Assembly: GCF_016919385.1 (NCBI RefSeq)
Contig: NZ_CP070351.1
Location: 496,001 to 560,000, forward strand
Direction of reading: 5' to 3'
Length of the DNA: 64,000 nucleotides
From: Gordonia sp. PDNC005
Lineage (GTDB): Bacteria; Actinomycetota; Actinomycetes; Mycobacteriales; Mycobacteriaceae
The first letter of the stretch is position 1. Each line of letters opens with the position of its first letter. The notes beneath the pieces were generated by a model, which was given only the letters and a program-made list of their open reading frames with translations, had not been told where the DNA came from and made no database searches. Shown here in pieces: positions 17,528-26,118 of the stretch. The position numbers and the translations under genes are program-made.

Positions 17528-18475
17528 ATGAGACTGTTCCTCCGGAAGGCTGTCGTCGTCGGCGGAGCCGTGGCGCTGTTCGCGGCGGTCGTCGCTGTCG
17601 GGAGCCGGTACTGGCCCGGTGCGAGTGTGCCCGTGATCGCCGCGGCATCGGTGTCGCAGTACGTGTTCGTGATCGCGATCGTCGTCGCGGCCGCTGCTGT
17701 GTTCGCGCTGCGCGGCCGTACACGGTGGGTCGGCGGAGCGATGGTCGCAGTTGTCGCGGTCTCCGGGTTCGCGGTTCACGCACCTCTCTTCGTATCGGAC
17801 GATCCGCCGACGGGTGAGGCGCTCACGGTGCTCACCTCGAACATCCAGTTGGGAATGGGCGACATCAACGAACTGGCGTCTCTCGTCCGAGAGAACCAGG
17901 TCGACGTGCTCGCGGTCGAGGAGCTGACCCCGGACGCGGCACAGCGGATATCCGAGTCGACAATCGCGCGGGATCTGCCGTACTCGTTCGTTCGGCCTCG
18001 CGCACTCGCCGGTGGAACCGCGATCTACAGCAGGAACGAGCTGTCCACGCCGGCCTCACTCGACGGCTTCGGGTTGGAGAATTTGACTGCGGTCGTCACG
18101 GTGCCGAACGTCGGCGAGGTGCAGGTGTTCGCCGTCCATCCGGTGCCGCCCAGCTTTCCGTCCGATTGGGCGGAAGAGCTCGATCGGCTGCACGCCGCCA
18201 TCGAATCGGCGCCCTCTGAGCGGCCGGTCATCGCGCTCGGTGACTTCAATGCCACCACCGACCACACGCAGTTCCGACGACTCCTGTCCGGTGGGTTCGC
18301 CGACGCAGCAGACCTCGCAGGGGCTGGTCTGCTCCGCACCTATCCCACCGACAAGTGGTACCCGCCGGTCGTCGGCATCGATCACGTCCTCGTCCGTGGA
18401 TTCGGGGCGTCAGCGGTGACGACACACACGATCTCCGGTGCCGATCACCGCGCGGTGCTCGCGAGGCTCGGCTGA
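17528..18475 (+). CDS. Membrane-anchored endonuclease/exonuclease/phosphatase (EEP) family protein
   Basis: This 315-residue protein has three hydrophobic segments (about 5-25, 33-62, 68-90) and then an EEP-fold domain facing outside: LTVLTSNIQLG (catalytic Asn), AVEELTP (metal Glu), VIALGDFNAT (catalytic Asp/Asn) and ISGADHRAVLARL (catalytic Asp-His). The set is complete, so it is likely an active metal-dependent phosphodiesterase; substrates of related extracellular enzymes include nucleic acids and phospholipids. It sits 37 bases after mug. Confidence 0.85.
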   Translation: MRLFLRKAVVVGGAVALFAAVVAVGSRYWPGASVPVIAAASVSQYVFVIAIVVAAAAVFALRGRTRWVGGAMVAVVAVSGFAVHAPLFVSDDPPTGEALTVLTSNIQLGMGDINELASLVRENQVDVLAVEELTPDAAQRISESTIARDLPYSFVRPRALAGGTAIYSRNELSTPASLDGFGLENLTAVVTVPNVGEVQVFAVHPVPPSFPSDWAEELDRLHAAIESAPSERPVIALGDFNATTDHTQFRRLLSGGFADAADLAGAGLLRTYPTDKWYPPVVGIDHVLVRGFGASAVTTHTISGADHRAVLARLG

Positions 18476-18483
18476 GCATGTGG

Positions 18484-19416
18484 CTACGCCAACAGCAACG
18501 CGATGAGAGCGATGACCGGGATCGACAGGATCGTGGTGATCAGCGCGGTGTCGCGGGCCAGGACGACACCGCGGCCGTACCTGGTGGCGTAGACGAGCAC
18601 GTTCTGTGCGGTGGGCAGGGCCGCGATCACCACCTGGGCGAACAGGTCGTGTCCAGTCATGCCGAACATCCACCGGGCGACGACGTACGCGAGTGCGGGC
18701 ATCACGATCGCCTTGAGGAACGACGCCACGGCGACGTCGCGTCGGGGACTCTCGCCCTTGGCGAAGATCGTGGTGCCCGTGAGGGTCAGGCCGAAAGTCA
18801 GGAGCGCGAGCGGCACCGACGCCTGGCCGAGCATGTCCGCGGGTTCGAGAATCGCCTGCGGCGGCGTCCATCCACTCAACGACAATGCGAGACCGATCAC
18901 CCCGCCGATCAGGATCGGGTTGCGTAGCGGGACGGCGATGGTCTTCCACACCGACCCGCGATGGGCCGAGTCGAGGGCCGTCAGGTCGAGCGTTGCGAGT
19001 GCGATGGGCGAGTAGAACACGATCTGAAACAGGAGCAGCGGCGCGATGAACGACGCGTCGTCGAGCACGAAGATCGCGATCGGCAGGCCGAGATTGACGC
19101 TGTTCACGTATGACGCCGACAGTGCTCCGATCGTCACTTCTGGGATCGGCCGCCTGAGCCAGAAACGCGCCACGAGCAGATAGATCAGGCCCATCGTCAG
19201 TGCAGAGACGGACGCGACGGCGAGGGTCGGGGAGAACACCACCGACAGGTCGCTGGTGGCCAGCGAATGCAGAAGTAGTGCGGGGGTGCAGACGAAGAAC
19301 ACGAGGCGAGCGAGGGTGGTCGACGCATGATCGCCGAGGGCCCCCGTTCGCCCCAGGATGTAGCCGAGGCCGACGACGAGGAAGATCACTGTGAACCCCG
19401 AGATGACGCCAGACAC
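18484..19416 (-). CDS. AEC-family (auxin efflux carrier-like) transporter
   Basis: This roughly 310-residue protein has ten hydrophobic segments in two repeats of five, the AEC/bile acid-type fold. It contains NSVNLGLPIAIFV and the second-half ALPTAQNVLVYATRYG, both family signatures. Substrates in the family are small organic acids such as malate or malonate. I choose the GTG at 19416, which begins just before the first membrane helix; a TTG at 19455 would add 13 residues. It is convergent with the EEP gene (8 bases apart) and divergent from rpmF. Confidence 0.82.
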   Translation of the reverse strand: MSGVISGFTVIFLVVGLGYILGRTGALGDHASTTLARLVFFVCTPALLLHSLATSDLSVVFSPTLAVASVSALTMGLIYLLVARFWLRRPIPEVTIGALSASYVNSVNLGLPIAIFVLDDASFIAPLLLFQIVFYSPIALATLDLTALDSAHRGSVWKTIAVPLRNPILIGGVIGLALSLSGWTPPQAILEPADMLGQASVPLALLTFGLTLTGTTIFAKGESPRRDVAVASFLKAIVMPALAYVVARWMFGMTGHDLFAQVVIAALPTAQNVLVYATRYGRGVVLARDTALITTILSIPVIALIALLLA

Positions 19417-19446
19417 GCGGGCAAGAGTAGGCCCGGTCGACTCGTT

Positions 19447-19476
19447 TTGCCACAAGGGCTCTCGGCCGGTTAATCT
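19447..19476 (+). promoter_or_regulatory. Promoter of rpmF
   Basis: TTGCCA (19447-19452), an 18-bp spacer and TAATCT (19471-19476) match the housekeeping sigma factor pattern. The predicted transcript would start near 19483, leaving a leader of about 108 bases before the rpmF ATG. Confidence 0.55.
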
Positions 19477-19590
19477 GTTCAGGTTGTGTGCCGCGGACGG
19501 ATTGCCGTGGATACAGGCGATCAGCGGGTTGTGGCGGGTCGGGAGAGACCCGGACCCATGCCCGCGCCGAACGTGAGGAAGGCGAGAACC

Positions 19591-19764
19591 ATGGCAGTAC
19601 CGAAGCGCCGGATGTCGCGGGCGAACACCCGTAGCCGTCGTTCGCAGTGGAAGGCGGATAACGTCACCCTGCAGGAAGAGAAGATCAACGGCGTGTCGCA
19701 GCGTATGCCGCGTCGCCTGGTCAAGGCTGTCAAGCTTGGCCTGGTCGATCTCGACCGTCGCTGA
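19591..19764 (+). CDS. rpmF: 50S ribosomal protein L32, zinc-independent form
   Basis: This is a 57-residue ribosomal protein of the large subunit: [22 protein letters not shown] start, with LGLVDLDRR at the end. It has no cysteine at all, so it is the C-minus paralogue that does not bind zinc; zinc-binding L32 has two CxxC pairs. The ATG has a Shine-Dalgarno of AGGAAGG about 8 bases upstream. The same gene in M. tuberculosis (Rv0979A) lies just ahead of the mprAB region. A strong intrinsic terminator follows directly. Confidence 0.95.
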   Translation: MAVPKRRMSRANTRSRRSQWKADNVTLQEEKINGVSQRMPRRLVKAVKLGLVDLDRR

Positions 19765-19789
19765 GCGTAGCTCGCGACAACTGAACTAC

Positions 19790-19833
19790 AAAGGCTGCGG
19801 CCGGTGGGATCTCCTACCGGCCGCAGCCTTTTG
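19790..19833 (+). terminator. Intrinsic terminator of rpmF
   Basis: A perfect 16-bp stem, arms 19790-19805 and 19816-19831, a 10-base loop and a TTTT run give a strong terminator 26 bases after the rpmF stop. Confidence 0.9.
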
Positions 19834-19865
19834 TCGTCACAAAGAAGTCTCGATGCTGTCACGAC

Positions 19866-19927
19866 CCCGATGCATCGGGCGGCTTCTGCGTAGGTTGGGC
19901 ACGGAACGAAACCGGAAACTCACGTAA
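19866..19927 (+). promoter_or_regulatory. betT control region: 14-bp palindrome and possible ECF-type promoter
   Basis: CCCGATGCATCGGG at 19866-19879 is a perfect palindrome. GGAAC (19903-19907) and CGTAA (19923-19927) at 15-bp spacing resemble stress (ECF) sigma factor promoters. Both lie upstream of betT (start 19957). The palindrome could bind a regulator of choline use, but no betI-type gene is adjacent. Neither element is proven. Confidence 0.35.
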
Positions 19928-19956
19928 CGCAGACACAGTTCGTCAGGGGAGTGGTC

Positions 19957-22128
19957 GTGACGCAGGTTCAGCAGTCGGCATCGGACGATCCGGACGGCGT
20001 CGAGCCCGCCGTCCCGCCCTCGATTCCCGTCAACAAGAGGGTGTTCTTCGGAGCGAGCGCCGGAGTGGTTGCGATCATCGTGTGGGCGCTGGTCGACACG
20101 GCCGGCGCGGACCGCGTGATTCAAGCGGCTGTCACCTGGGTCGCGGACGAACTCGGATGGTTCTACATCGCCCTGGTAGTGGCGGTCCTGCTGTTCGTTC
20201 TGTGGGCGGCCTTCTCTCGGGTCGGTGGCGTGAAACTAGGACCCGACCACTCCAAACCCGCGTACCGGCTCTTCTCCTGGACGGCGATGCTTTTCGCGGC
20301 CGGCATCGGCATCGACCTCATGTTCTTCTCCGTCGCCGAACCGGTGACGCAGTGGATGGCGCCGCCCACCGGACAAGGACAGACGATGGAGGCCACACGG
20401 CAGGCCGTCGTATGGACCCTGTTCCACTACGGAATCATCGGATGGGCCCTGTACGCGCTGGTCGGCATGTCGTTGGGCTACTTCGCCTACCGGTACAACA
20501 AGCCGCTGAGCCTGCGGTCGGCGCTGCAGCCGATCTTCGGAGACAGAATCGACGGTCTTCTCGGCGACTCCGTCGACATCGCCGCACTCCTCGGCGCGAT
20601 CTTCGGTCTCGCCACCAGCCTCGGCATCGGTGTCGCACAGCTCAACGTCGGCCTCGAGGACTTGTTCGGAATCGCACAGAGTCATTGGGCGCAGGCCGGT
20701 CTGATCGCCGTCGCCGTGGTCATCGCGATCCTGTCTGCGGTGTCCGGCGTCGACAAGGGCGTGAAGCGGCTGTCTGAGATCAATGTGGTGATCGCGATCG
20801 GACTGCTGCTCTTCATCCTGATCGCCGGATCGACGACCTACCTGATGAACGGGCTCGTCCAGAACATCGGCGACTTCGCGAGCCGTTTCCCCGGCATGGC
20901 GCTAGACACCTTCGCCTACCAGGACACTGGCGAATGGAAGGCGACGTGGACGCTGTTCTTCTGGGCGTGGTGGATCGCGTGGGCGCCCTTCGTCGGACTG
21001 TTCCTCGCCCGGATCTCCCGAGGTCGGACCATCAGGCAGTTCGTCCTCGGCACTTTGACAGTGCCGTTCGCGTTCATCCTCATCTGGATCTCCGTCTTCG
21101 GGAACAGCGCACTCGAAGTCGCCCGACGTGACGGCGACTTCGCGACGACCGCCGTCGACACCCCGGAGAAGGCGTTCTACGCCCTGCTGCACGAGTACCC
21201 GGCCGCGCCGCTGCTCGTGGTCATCGCGACATTCACCGGGCTGCTGTTCTACATCACCAGTGCCGACTCCGGTGCGCTCGTCATGGCTCACTTCAGTTCC
21301 CACATCTCCGACAACGAATCGGACGGTGCGAAGTGGGTCCGGATCTTCTGGGCGCTTGCAACCGGAGGCCTGACGATGGCGATGCTGCTCATCGGCGGCA
21401 TCACCACCCTGCAGAACGCAACGGTCATCATGGGCCTGCCGTTCGCCGTCGTCGTCGCGCTGATGATGCTCGGACTGTTCCGAGCGTTGCGGGCGGAAGG
21501 GCACTGGGTCGCTTCGCGTCGCGAGGCGATGACACACGCGCTGTCCCACCGTGCGTCGGGCGGGACCGCCCTCAATTGGCGGCAGCGGGTCGAGCGGCTG
21601 GTGCACTATCCCGACCGAGACGATGTCGCGCGGTTCTCCGAATCGGTGGTGCGGCCTGCGCTCGCCGACGTCGCGGACGAACTGGTGCGATCGGGGATGT
21701 CCGCGGTGGTCGGGTCGGCGTACGTCGACGCTTACGACCTCAACAGCCATCATCTGGACGTGGACCTCGGCGACGGGCCGAGATTCCACTATCAGGTGTA
21801 TCCCACCCGGCATCCCACCCCGGTGTTCGGCCGGACCCCGGAGAGCCGGGACAAGTTCTTCCGGCTCGAGGTGTTCACTGCTCAGGGCAGCGAGGGGTTC
21901 GACGTGTACGGGCTCACCAAGGCGCAGATCAGTTCGAATGTGCTCGACCACTACGAGCGACACCACCACTACATCGAAGGCGTCAACAGTGCGTCGGCGA
22001 CAGTGTCCAACGAACAGACCGTCGACTGGTCGGCCGACTTCGTGGAAGAGATGCTCGAGGCGGAACAGGCCGAACTCGGCGGACCAGACCGACAAGCGAC
22101 AAGCGGACAGACCAAGGAGGTCAAGTGA
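19957..22128 (+). CDS. betT: BCCT-family choline transporter with long C-terminal domain
   Basis: This 723-residue transporter has twelve predicted TM segments (residues about 25-510) and carries the BCCT signature WWIAWAPFVG in helix 8. The glycine stretch AAGIGIDLMFF, not GMGIG, is characteristic of BetT-type choline carriers. After the membrane part comes a soluble tail of about 200 residues; in BetT the tail senses osmolarity. GTG 19957 is the chosen start because AGGGGA ends 6 bases before it. The next gene, betB, overlaps the stop codon (GTGA). The protein imports choline with Na+ or H+ for conversion to glycine betaine. Confidence 0.92.
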   Translation: MTQVQQSASDDPDGVEPAVPPSIPVNKRVFFGASAGVVAIIVWALVDTAGADRVIQAAVTWVADELGWFYIALVVAVLLFVLWAAFSRVGGVKLGPDHSKPAYRLFSWTAMLFAAGIGIDLMFFSVAEPVTQWMAPPTGQGQTMEATRQAVVWTLFHYGIIGWALYALVGMSLGYFAYRYNKPLSLRSALQPIFGDRIDGLLGDSVDIAALLGAIFGLATSLGIGVAQLNVGLEDLFGIAQSHWAQAGLIAVAVVIAILSAVSGVDKGVKRLSEINVVIAIGLLLFILIAGSTTYLMNGLVQNIGDFASRFPGMALDTFAYQDTGEWKATWTLFFWAWWIAWAPFVGLFLARISRGRTIRQFVLGTLTVPFAFILIWISVFGNSALEVARRDGDFATTAVDTPEKAFYALLHEYPAAPLLVVIATFTGLLFYITSADSGALVMAHFSSHISDNESDGAKWVRIFWALATGGLTMAMLLIGGITTLQNATVIMGLPFAVVVALMMLGLFRALRAEGHWVASRREAMTHALSHRASGGTALNWRQRVERLVHYPDRDDVARFSESVVRPALADVADELVRSGMSAVVGSAYVDAYDLNSHHLDVDLGDGPRFHYQVYPTRHPTPVFGRTPESRDKFFRLEVFTAQGSEGFDVYGLTKAQISSNVLDHYERHHHYIEGVNSASATVSNEQTVDWSADFVEEMLEAEQAELGGPDRQATSGQTKEVK

Positions 22129-23630
22129 ACGCACAGACCCTGTTCATCGACGGTCGATGGGAGGCCTCGGCCGATGGGGCGACTCGCGAGATCCGCTGTC
22201 CGGCGGACGGATCGCTCGTCGGAACAGTCAGTGAAGCCGGGTCGGCAGACACGGTCAGGGCGATCGAGGCCGCCCGTCGGTCGTTCGACGATCGGCGATG
22301 GGCGTCGGTGCCCGCCGGACAGCGAGGCAAGCTGCTCGCCGGCCTGGCGGCAGGGATCCGCGAGCGACAGGAGGAGTTCGCCCGCGCGGAGTCGTTGGAC
22401 ACCGGCAAGCGGATCGTCGAATCCCGGATCGACATGGACGACATCGCGAACTGCTTCGACTACTTCGCCGAACTCGCATCGAAGGACGCCGGACGGCTGG
22501 TCGACGCAGGGTCGGAGAGTGTCGTCAGCCGAATCCAGTACGAGCCGGTCGGTGTGTGCGGACTGATCACACCGTGGAACTACCCGCTGCTGCAGGCGGC
22601 CTGGAAGATCGGGCCCGCGCTCGCCGCCGGGTGCTCGTTTGTCCTCAAACCCGCAGAACTGACACCGCACACGGCGATCCTGACAATGCGCCTGCTCGAC
22701 GAGCTGGGACTGCCCGCAGGCGTTGCGAACCTGGTGACGGGCGCAGGCGCGACGGCGGGCCCTCCGCTCTCCGGTCACCCCGATGTCGACCTGGTGTCGT
22801 TCACCGGCGGACTCGTCACCGGACGGGTGATCGCGGCGTCGGCGGCCGCGACAGTCAAGAAGGTGGCGCTCGAACTAGGAGGCAAGAACCCGAACGTCGT
22901 GTTCGCCGACGCCGACTTCGACGCCGCCGTCGACAACGCGCTCAACGCCGCATTCGTGCACTCCGGGCAGGTCTGCTCGGCGGGTGCGCGCCTCGTCGTC
23001 GAGGAGTCGATCGCCGAGAGGTTCGTCGACGCATTGGTCGAGCGTGCGGGCCAGATCACGCTCGGCGGACCGTTCGACGACTCCGCGGAGACCGGTCCGC
23101 TCATCTCCGCGGCGCACCGAGAGAAGGTGCACGCCTACGTTCAGGCGGGCGTCGCCGAAGGGGCTCGCCTGAGATGTGGCGGTGACTACGCGACGGGCAC
23201 CTCGGGGACAAGCGACCTCGATGCGGGCTTCTACTACCGGATGACAGTGCTCGACCAGTGCAAGCGGGGCATGTCGGTGGTGACCGACGAAGCCTTCGGC
23301 CCCGTCGTCACCGTGGAGACGTTCACCGACGAAGACGACGCCGTCGCCATCGCCAACGACACGGTCTACGGGTTGGCCGGGGCCGTGTGGACGGAGAATG
23401 CGGGCAAGGCGCAGCGCATCGCGAACCGCCTGCGACACGGAACCATCTGGATCAACGACTTCCACCCGTACCTTCCGCAAGCCGAATGGGGTGGCTTCGG
23501 GCAGTCCGGCGTCGGACGTGAACTCGGACCCACCGGCCTGGACGAGTACCGCGAGGCGAAACACGTCTACCAGAACATCGCACCCGAGGTCACCGGCTGG
23601 TTCGCTGACCGACGGCCCGAGGAGGACTGA
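22125..23630 (+). CDS. betB: Betaine aldehyde dehydrogenase
   Basis: This 501-residue NAD(P)-dependent aldehyde dehydrogenase converts betaine aldehyde to glycine betaine. Landmarks: VCGLITPWNYPLL, KPAELTPHTA, FTGGLVTGR (a variant of the usual FTGS-TG motif), catalytic Glu in LELGGKNP and catalytic Cys in HSGQVCSAGARL, then the EAFGPVVTV and GGFGQSGVGRELG motifs. GTG 22125 has AAGGAGG 4 bases upstream and overlaps betT by 4 bases. It is downstream of choline uptake and upstream of choline dehydrogenase. Confidence 0.93.
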   Translation: MNAQTLFIDGRWEASADGATREIRCPADGSLVGTVSEAGSADTVRAIEAARRSFDDRRWASVPAGQRGKLLAGLAAGIRERQEEFARAESLDTGKRIVESRIDMDDIANCFDYFAELASKDAGRLVDAGSESVVSRIQYEPVGVCGLITPWNYPLLQAAWKIGPALAAGCSFVLKPAELTPHTAILTMRLLDELGLPAGVANLVTGAGATAGPPLSGHPDVDLVSFTGGLVTGRVIAASAAATVKKVALELGGKNPNVVFADADFDAAVDNALNAAFVHSGQVCSAGARLVVEESIAERFVDALVERAGQITLGGPFDDSAETGPLISAAHREKVHAYVQAGVAEGARLRCGGDYATGTSGTSDLDAGFYYRMTVLDQCKRGMSVVTDEAFGPVVTVETFTDEDDAVAIANDTVYGLAGAVWTENAGKAQRIANRLRHGTIWINDFHPYLPQAEWGGFGQSGVGRELGPTGLDEYREAKHVYQNIAPEVTGWFADRRPEED

Positions 23631-25189
23631 TGACCACGGATTCTTTCGACTATGTTGTGGTCGGCGGCGGCTCCGCCGGCTGTGCGGCTGCGGCACGACT
23701 GTCCGACGACCCGTCGGTGCGCGTCGCGCTGATCGAGGCGGGACCCGACGATCGAGGCATTGACGAAGTGCTCCGGCTGAACAGGTGGATGGAACTGCTC
23801 GAATCCGGTTACGACTGGGACTACCCGGTCGAACCGCAGGCGTCAGGCAACTCGTTCCTGCGGCACGCGCGCGCCAAGGTGCTCGGCGGCTGCTCGTCTC
23901 ACAACTCGTGCATCGCGTTCTGGCCGCCGCGTGAGGACCTGAACGAGTGGGCGACCACGTTCGGCGCCACAGGCTGGGACGCCGACGCCATGTGGCCGGT
24001 GCTCGCACGTCTGGAGACCAATGAGGACGCGGGCCCGGATGCTCCGCACCACGGCGACAGCGGCCCGGTTCATTTGATGAACGTGCCGCCCAACGACCCC
24101 TGCGGGGTCGCACTGCTCGAAGCGGCGGCCCAGGCCGGAATCCCGACAACCCGGTTCAACACGGGGACCACCGTCACTCGCGGTGCGAACTTCTTCCAGA
24201 TCAACCGACGCGCAGACGGCACTCGCTCGTCGTCGTCGGTGTCGTACATCCATCCGATCGCCGACCGCCCGAACTTCACCCTTCTGACCGGATTGCGGGC
24301 CACCCGTCTGATGTTCGACGGCACCCGGTGCACCGGCGTCCAAGTGGTCGACAACCAGTTCGGACGAGCTCGGACGATCACCGCGGAGCGGGAACTCATC
24401 CTGTCGGCGGGCGCCATCGACACCCCGAAGCTGCTCATGCTGTCGGGCATCGGACCTGCGGCGCACTTGGCCGATCACGGGATCGACGTACTCGTCGACT
24501 CACCCGGGGTGGGGCTGAACCTGCAGGACCATCCCGAGGGCGTCATCTCCTGGGTCGCGAAGCAGCCGATGCCCGTCGACTCCACCCAGTGGTGGGAGAT
24601 CGGCGTGTTCGACATGGTCGACGACGGCCTGGATCGGCCGGATCTGATGATGCATTACGGCAGCGTGCCGTTCGACATGCACACGGTCCGGCAGGGGTAT
24701 CCGACAGCGGACAACGTGTTCTGTCTGACGCCGAATGTGACACACGCTCGATCTCGAGGCACCGTCCGACTCCGGTCGTGCGATTTCCGCGACAAGCCGC
24801 TCGTCGATCCTCGCTATTTCAGCGACCCCGAGGGATATGACATCCGAATCATGACCGCCGGCATCCGCCGGGCCCGCGAGATTGTCGCCCAACCGGCGAT
24901 GGCGCAGTGGGCGGGCGACGAACTGTTCCCCGGTCCGGGTGTGGTCGACGACGCCGATCTCGCAACGTACATCCGCGCCACCCACAACACCGTCTATCAC
25001 CCTGTCGGGACGGCGGCCATGGGGTCCTCGGACGACGCTCCCGTCGACGCCCGACTACGGGTCAAGGGCGTCGACGGGCTCCGCGTCGCGGACGCGTCGG
25101 TGTTTCCCGAGCACACGTCGGTGAATCCGAACATCACGGTGATGATGGTCGGTGAACACTGCGCCGATCTCGTCGCAGCAGACCGCTGA
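23630..25189 (+). CDS. betA: GMC-family choline dehydrogenase
   Basis: This 519-residue flavoprotein oxidises choline to betaine aldehyde. The N-terminal FAD motif VVGGGSAGCAAAARL and ARAKVLGGCSSHN are GMC hallmarks, and the C-terminal catalytic His pair is likely in THNTVYHPVGTAAMG and the SVNPNITVMM segment. The start codon overlaps the betB stop by one base (TGATG) with GGAGGA just before. BetT, BetB and BetA together form a complete choline-to-betaine operon, presumably for osmoprotection; a choline-degradation role is the alternative. Confidence 0.92.
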   Translation: MTTDSFDYVVVGGGSAGCAAAARLSDDPSVRVALIEAGPDDRGIDEVLRLNRWMELLESGYDWDYPVEPQASGNSFLRHARAKVLGGCSSHNSCIAFWPPREDLNEWATTFGATGWDADAMWPVLARLETNEDAGPDAPHHGDSGPVHLMNVPPNDPCGVALLEAAAQAGIPTTRFNTGTTVTRGANFFQINRRADGTRSSSSVSYIHPIADRPNFTLLTGLRATRLMFDGTRCTGVQVVDNQFGRARTITAERELILSAGAIDTPKLLMLSGIGPAAHLADHGIDVLVDSPGVGLNLQDHPEGVISWVAKQPMPVDSTQWWEIGVFDMVDDGLDRPDLMMHYGSVPFDMHTVRQGYPTADNVFCLTPNVTHARSRGTVRLRSCDFRDKPLVDPRYFSDPEGYDIRIMTAGIRRAREIVAQPAMAQWAGDELFPGPGVVDDADLATYIRATHNTVYHPVGTAAMGSSDDAPVDARLRVKGVDGLRVADASVFPEHTSVNPNITVMMVGEHCADLVAADR

Positions 25190-25199
25190 CGGCGGCGCC

Positions 25200-25973
25200 C
25201 TACTGCGCCAGCAGTTTGTTGACGCCGCGGTTGAGGACGTTCGGGATGAACTTGGCCGCGTTGCCGAGGATCGTGGTCTGCACTCCGACGGAGTAGCTGG
25301 TCCGTGACAGGAGACGGTCGACAGTCGATGGATGCACCGACTCCCACACCTTCGCGGCGACGTCCTCGGCGGTCAGCCGGACGCCGAGGGTGCGGGTGCT
25401 CTTCGCGTCCGTGTCCTCGGCGAGTGCGGTCTGCGCCCAGAGCGGCCAGATGGAGACCACCCGGATGTCGTCCTGCTGCCATTCGAGTTCGAGGGCTTCG
25501 GTGAGGCCGGCGACGAAGAACTTCGTGGCGCTGTACGTCGCGATGCCGGGCTGGCCGTAGATCGCCGAGGCCGATGCGATGTTGACGAGATGACTGTCCG
25601 GCGTCGCCTTGAGGTACTTGTGCGCGGCGCGGGCGCCGAGTGTGACGCCGAGGGCGTCGATGTCGATCTGTGTTTTGATCGCCTCCGGGCTGATGTCGGC
25701 GAGATTCCCCGACAGCAGGATGCCGGCGTTGTTGTCGAGGACGTCGAGCTGTCCGTCGGTGTGCGAAGTGAAGTCGGCGAGGGCCGCGTCCCACTGGTCG
25801 GGGTCGCGGACGTCGAGAACACCGGTGATCAACTCGGGGTCGTCGGCGGCAGCTGAGGCGAGAGCGGCCTTGTCCACGTCGTAGATGCCGACCGTCCAAC
25901 CGTGGGAACGGAACAGCTTGGCGGTGGCGAGTCCGATTCCGGCGGCTCCACCGGTGATGACGATTGACGGCAT
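25200..25973 (-). CDS. Short-chain dehydrogenase/reductase (SDR)
   Basis: This 257-residue SDR has TGGAAGIG at the NAD(P) site, DNNAGI, catalytic Ser in NIASASAIYG and the YSATK catalytic pair, all in standard order. The C-terminal 60 residues contain no strong motif. It is convergent with betA and divergent from the AurF gene, from which it is separated by 145 bases. The substrate is not deducible. Confidence 0.9.
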   Translation of the reverse strand: MPSIVITGGAAGIGLATAKLFRSHGWTVGIYDVDKAALASAAADDPELITGVLDVRDPDQWDAALADFTSHTDGQLDVLDNNAGILLSGNLADISPEAIKTQIDIDALGVTLGARAAHKYLKATPDSHLVNIASASAIYGQPGIATYSATKFFVAGLTEALELEWQQDDIRVVSIWPLWAQTALAEDTDAKSTRTLGVRLTAEDVAAKVWESVHPSTVDRLLSRTSYSVGVQTTILGNAAKFIPNVLNRGVNKLLAQ

Positions 25974-26017
25974 GACGTTCTCCCTCTATGTGCTGACCTG
26001 CGTGTCTGTGCCCTGAA

Positions 26018-26097
26018 CCCTACTTACTCGCTGGTAGGGAAACTAGGCTCTATGAAGCTCATCACACGCGTGTTATCGTGACAACAAATATTGTCAC
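26018..26097. promoter_or_regulatory. Control region between SDR and AurF-like genes: two palindromes
   Basis: CCCTAC-N10-GTAGGG lies at 26018-26039 and GTGACAA-N6-TTGTCAC at 26078-26097, with a perfect ACACGCGTGT at 26064-26073 between. TTGTCAC is 22 bases from the AurF-like start. The first repeat faces the SDR promoter. TetR-family binding is a reasonable guess for either, but there is no regulator next door. Confidence 0.5.
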
Positions 26098-26118
26098 ATC
26101 GGTAGATGGGAGGTCGAG

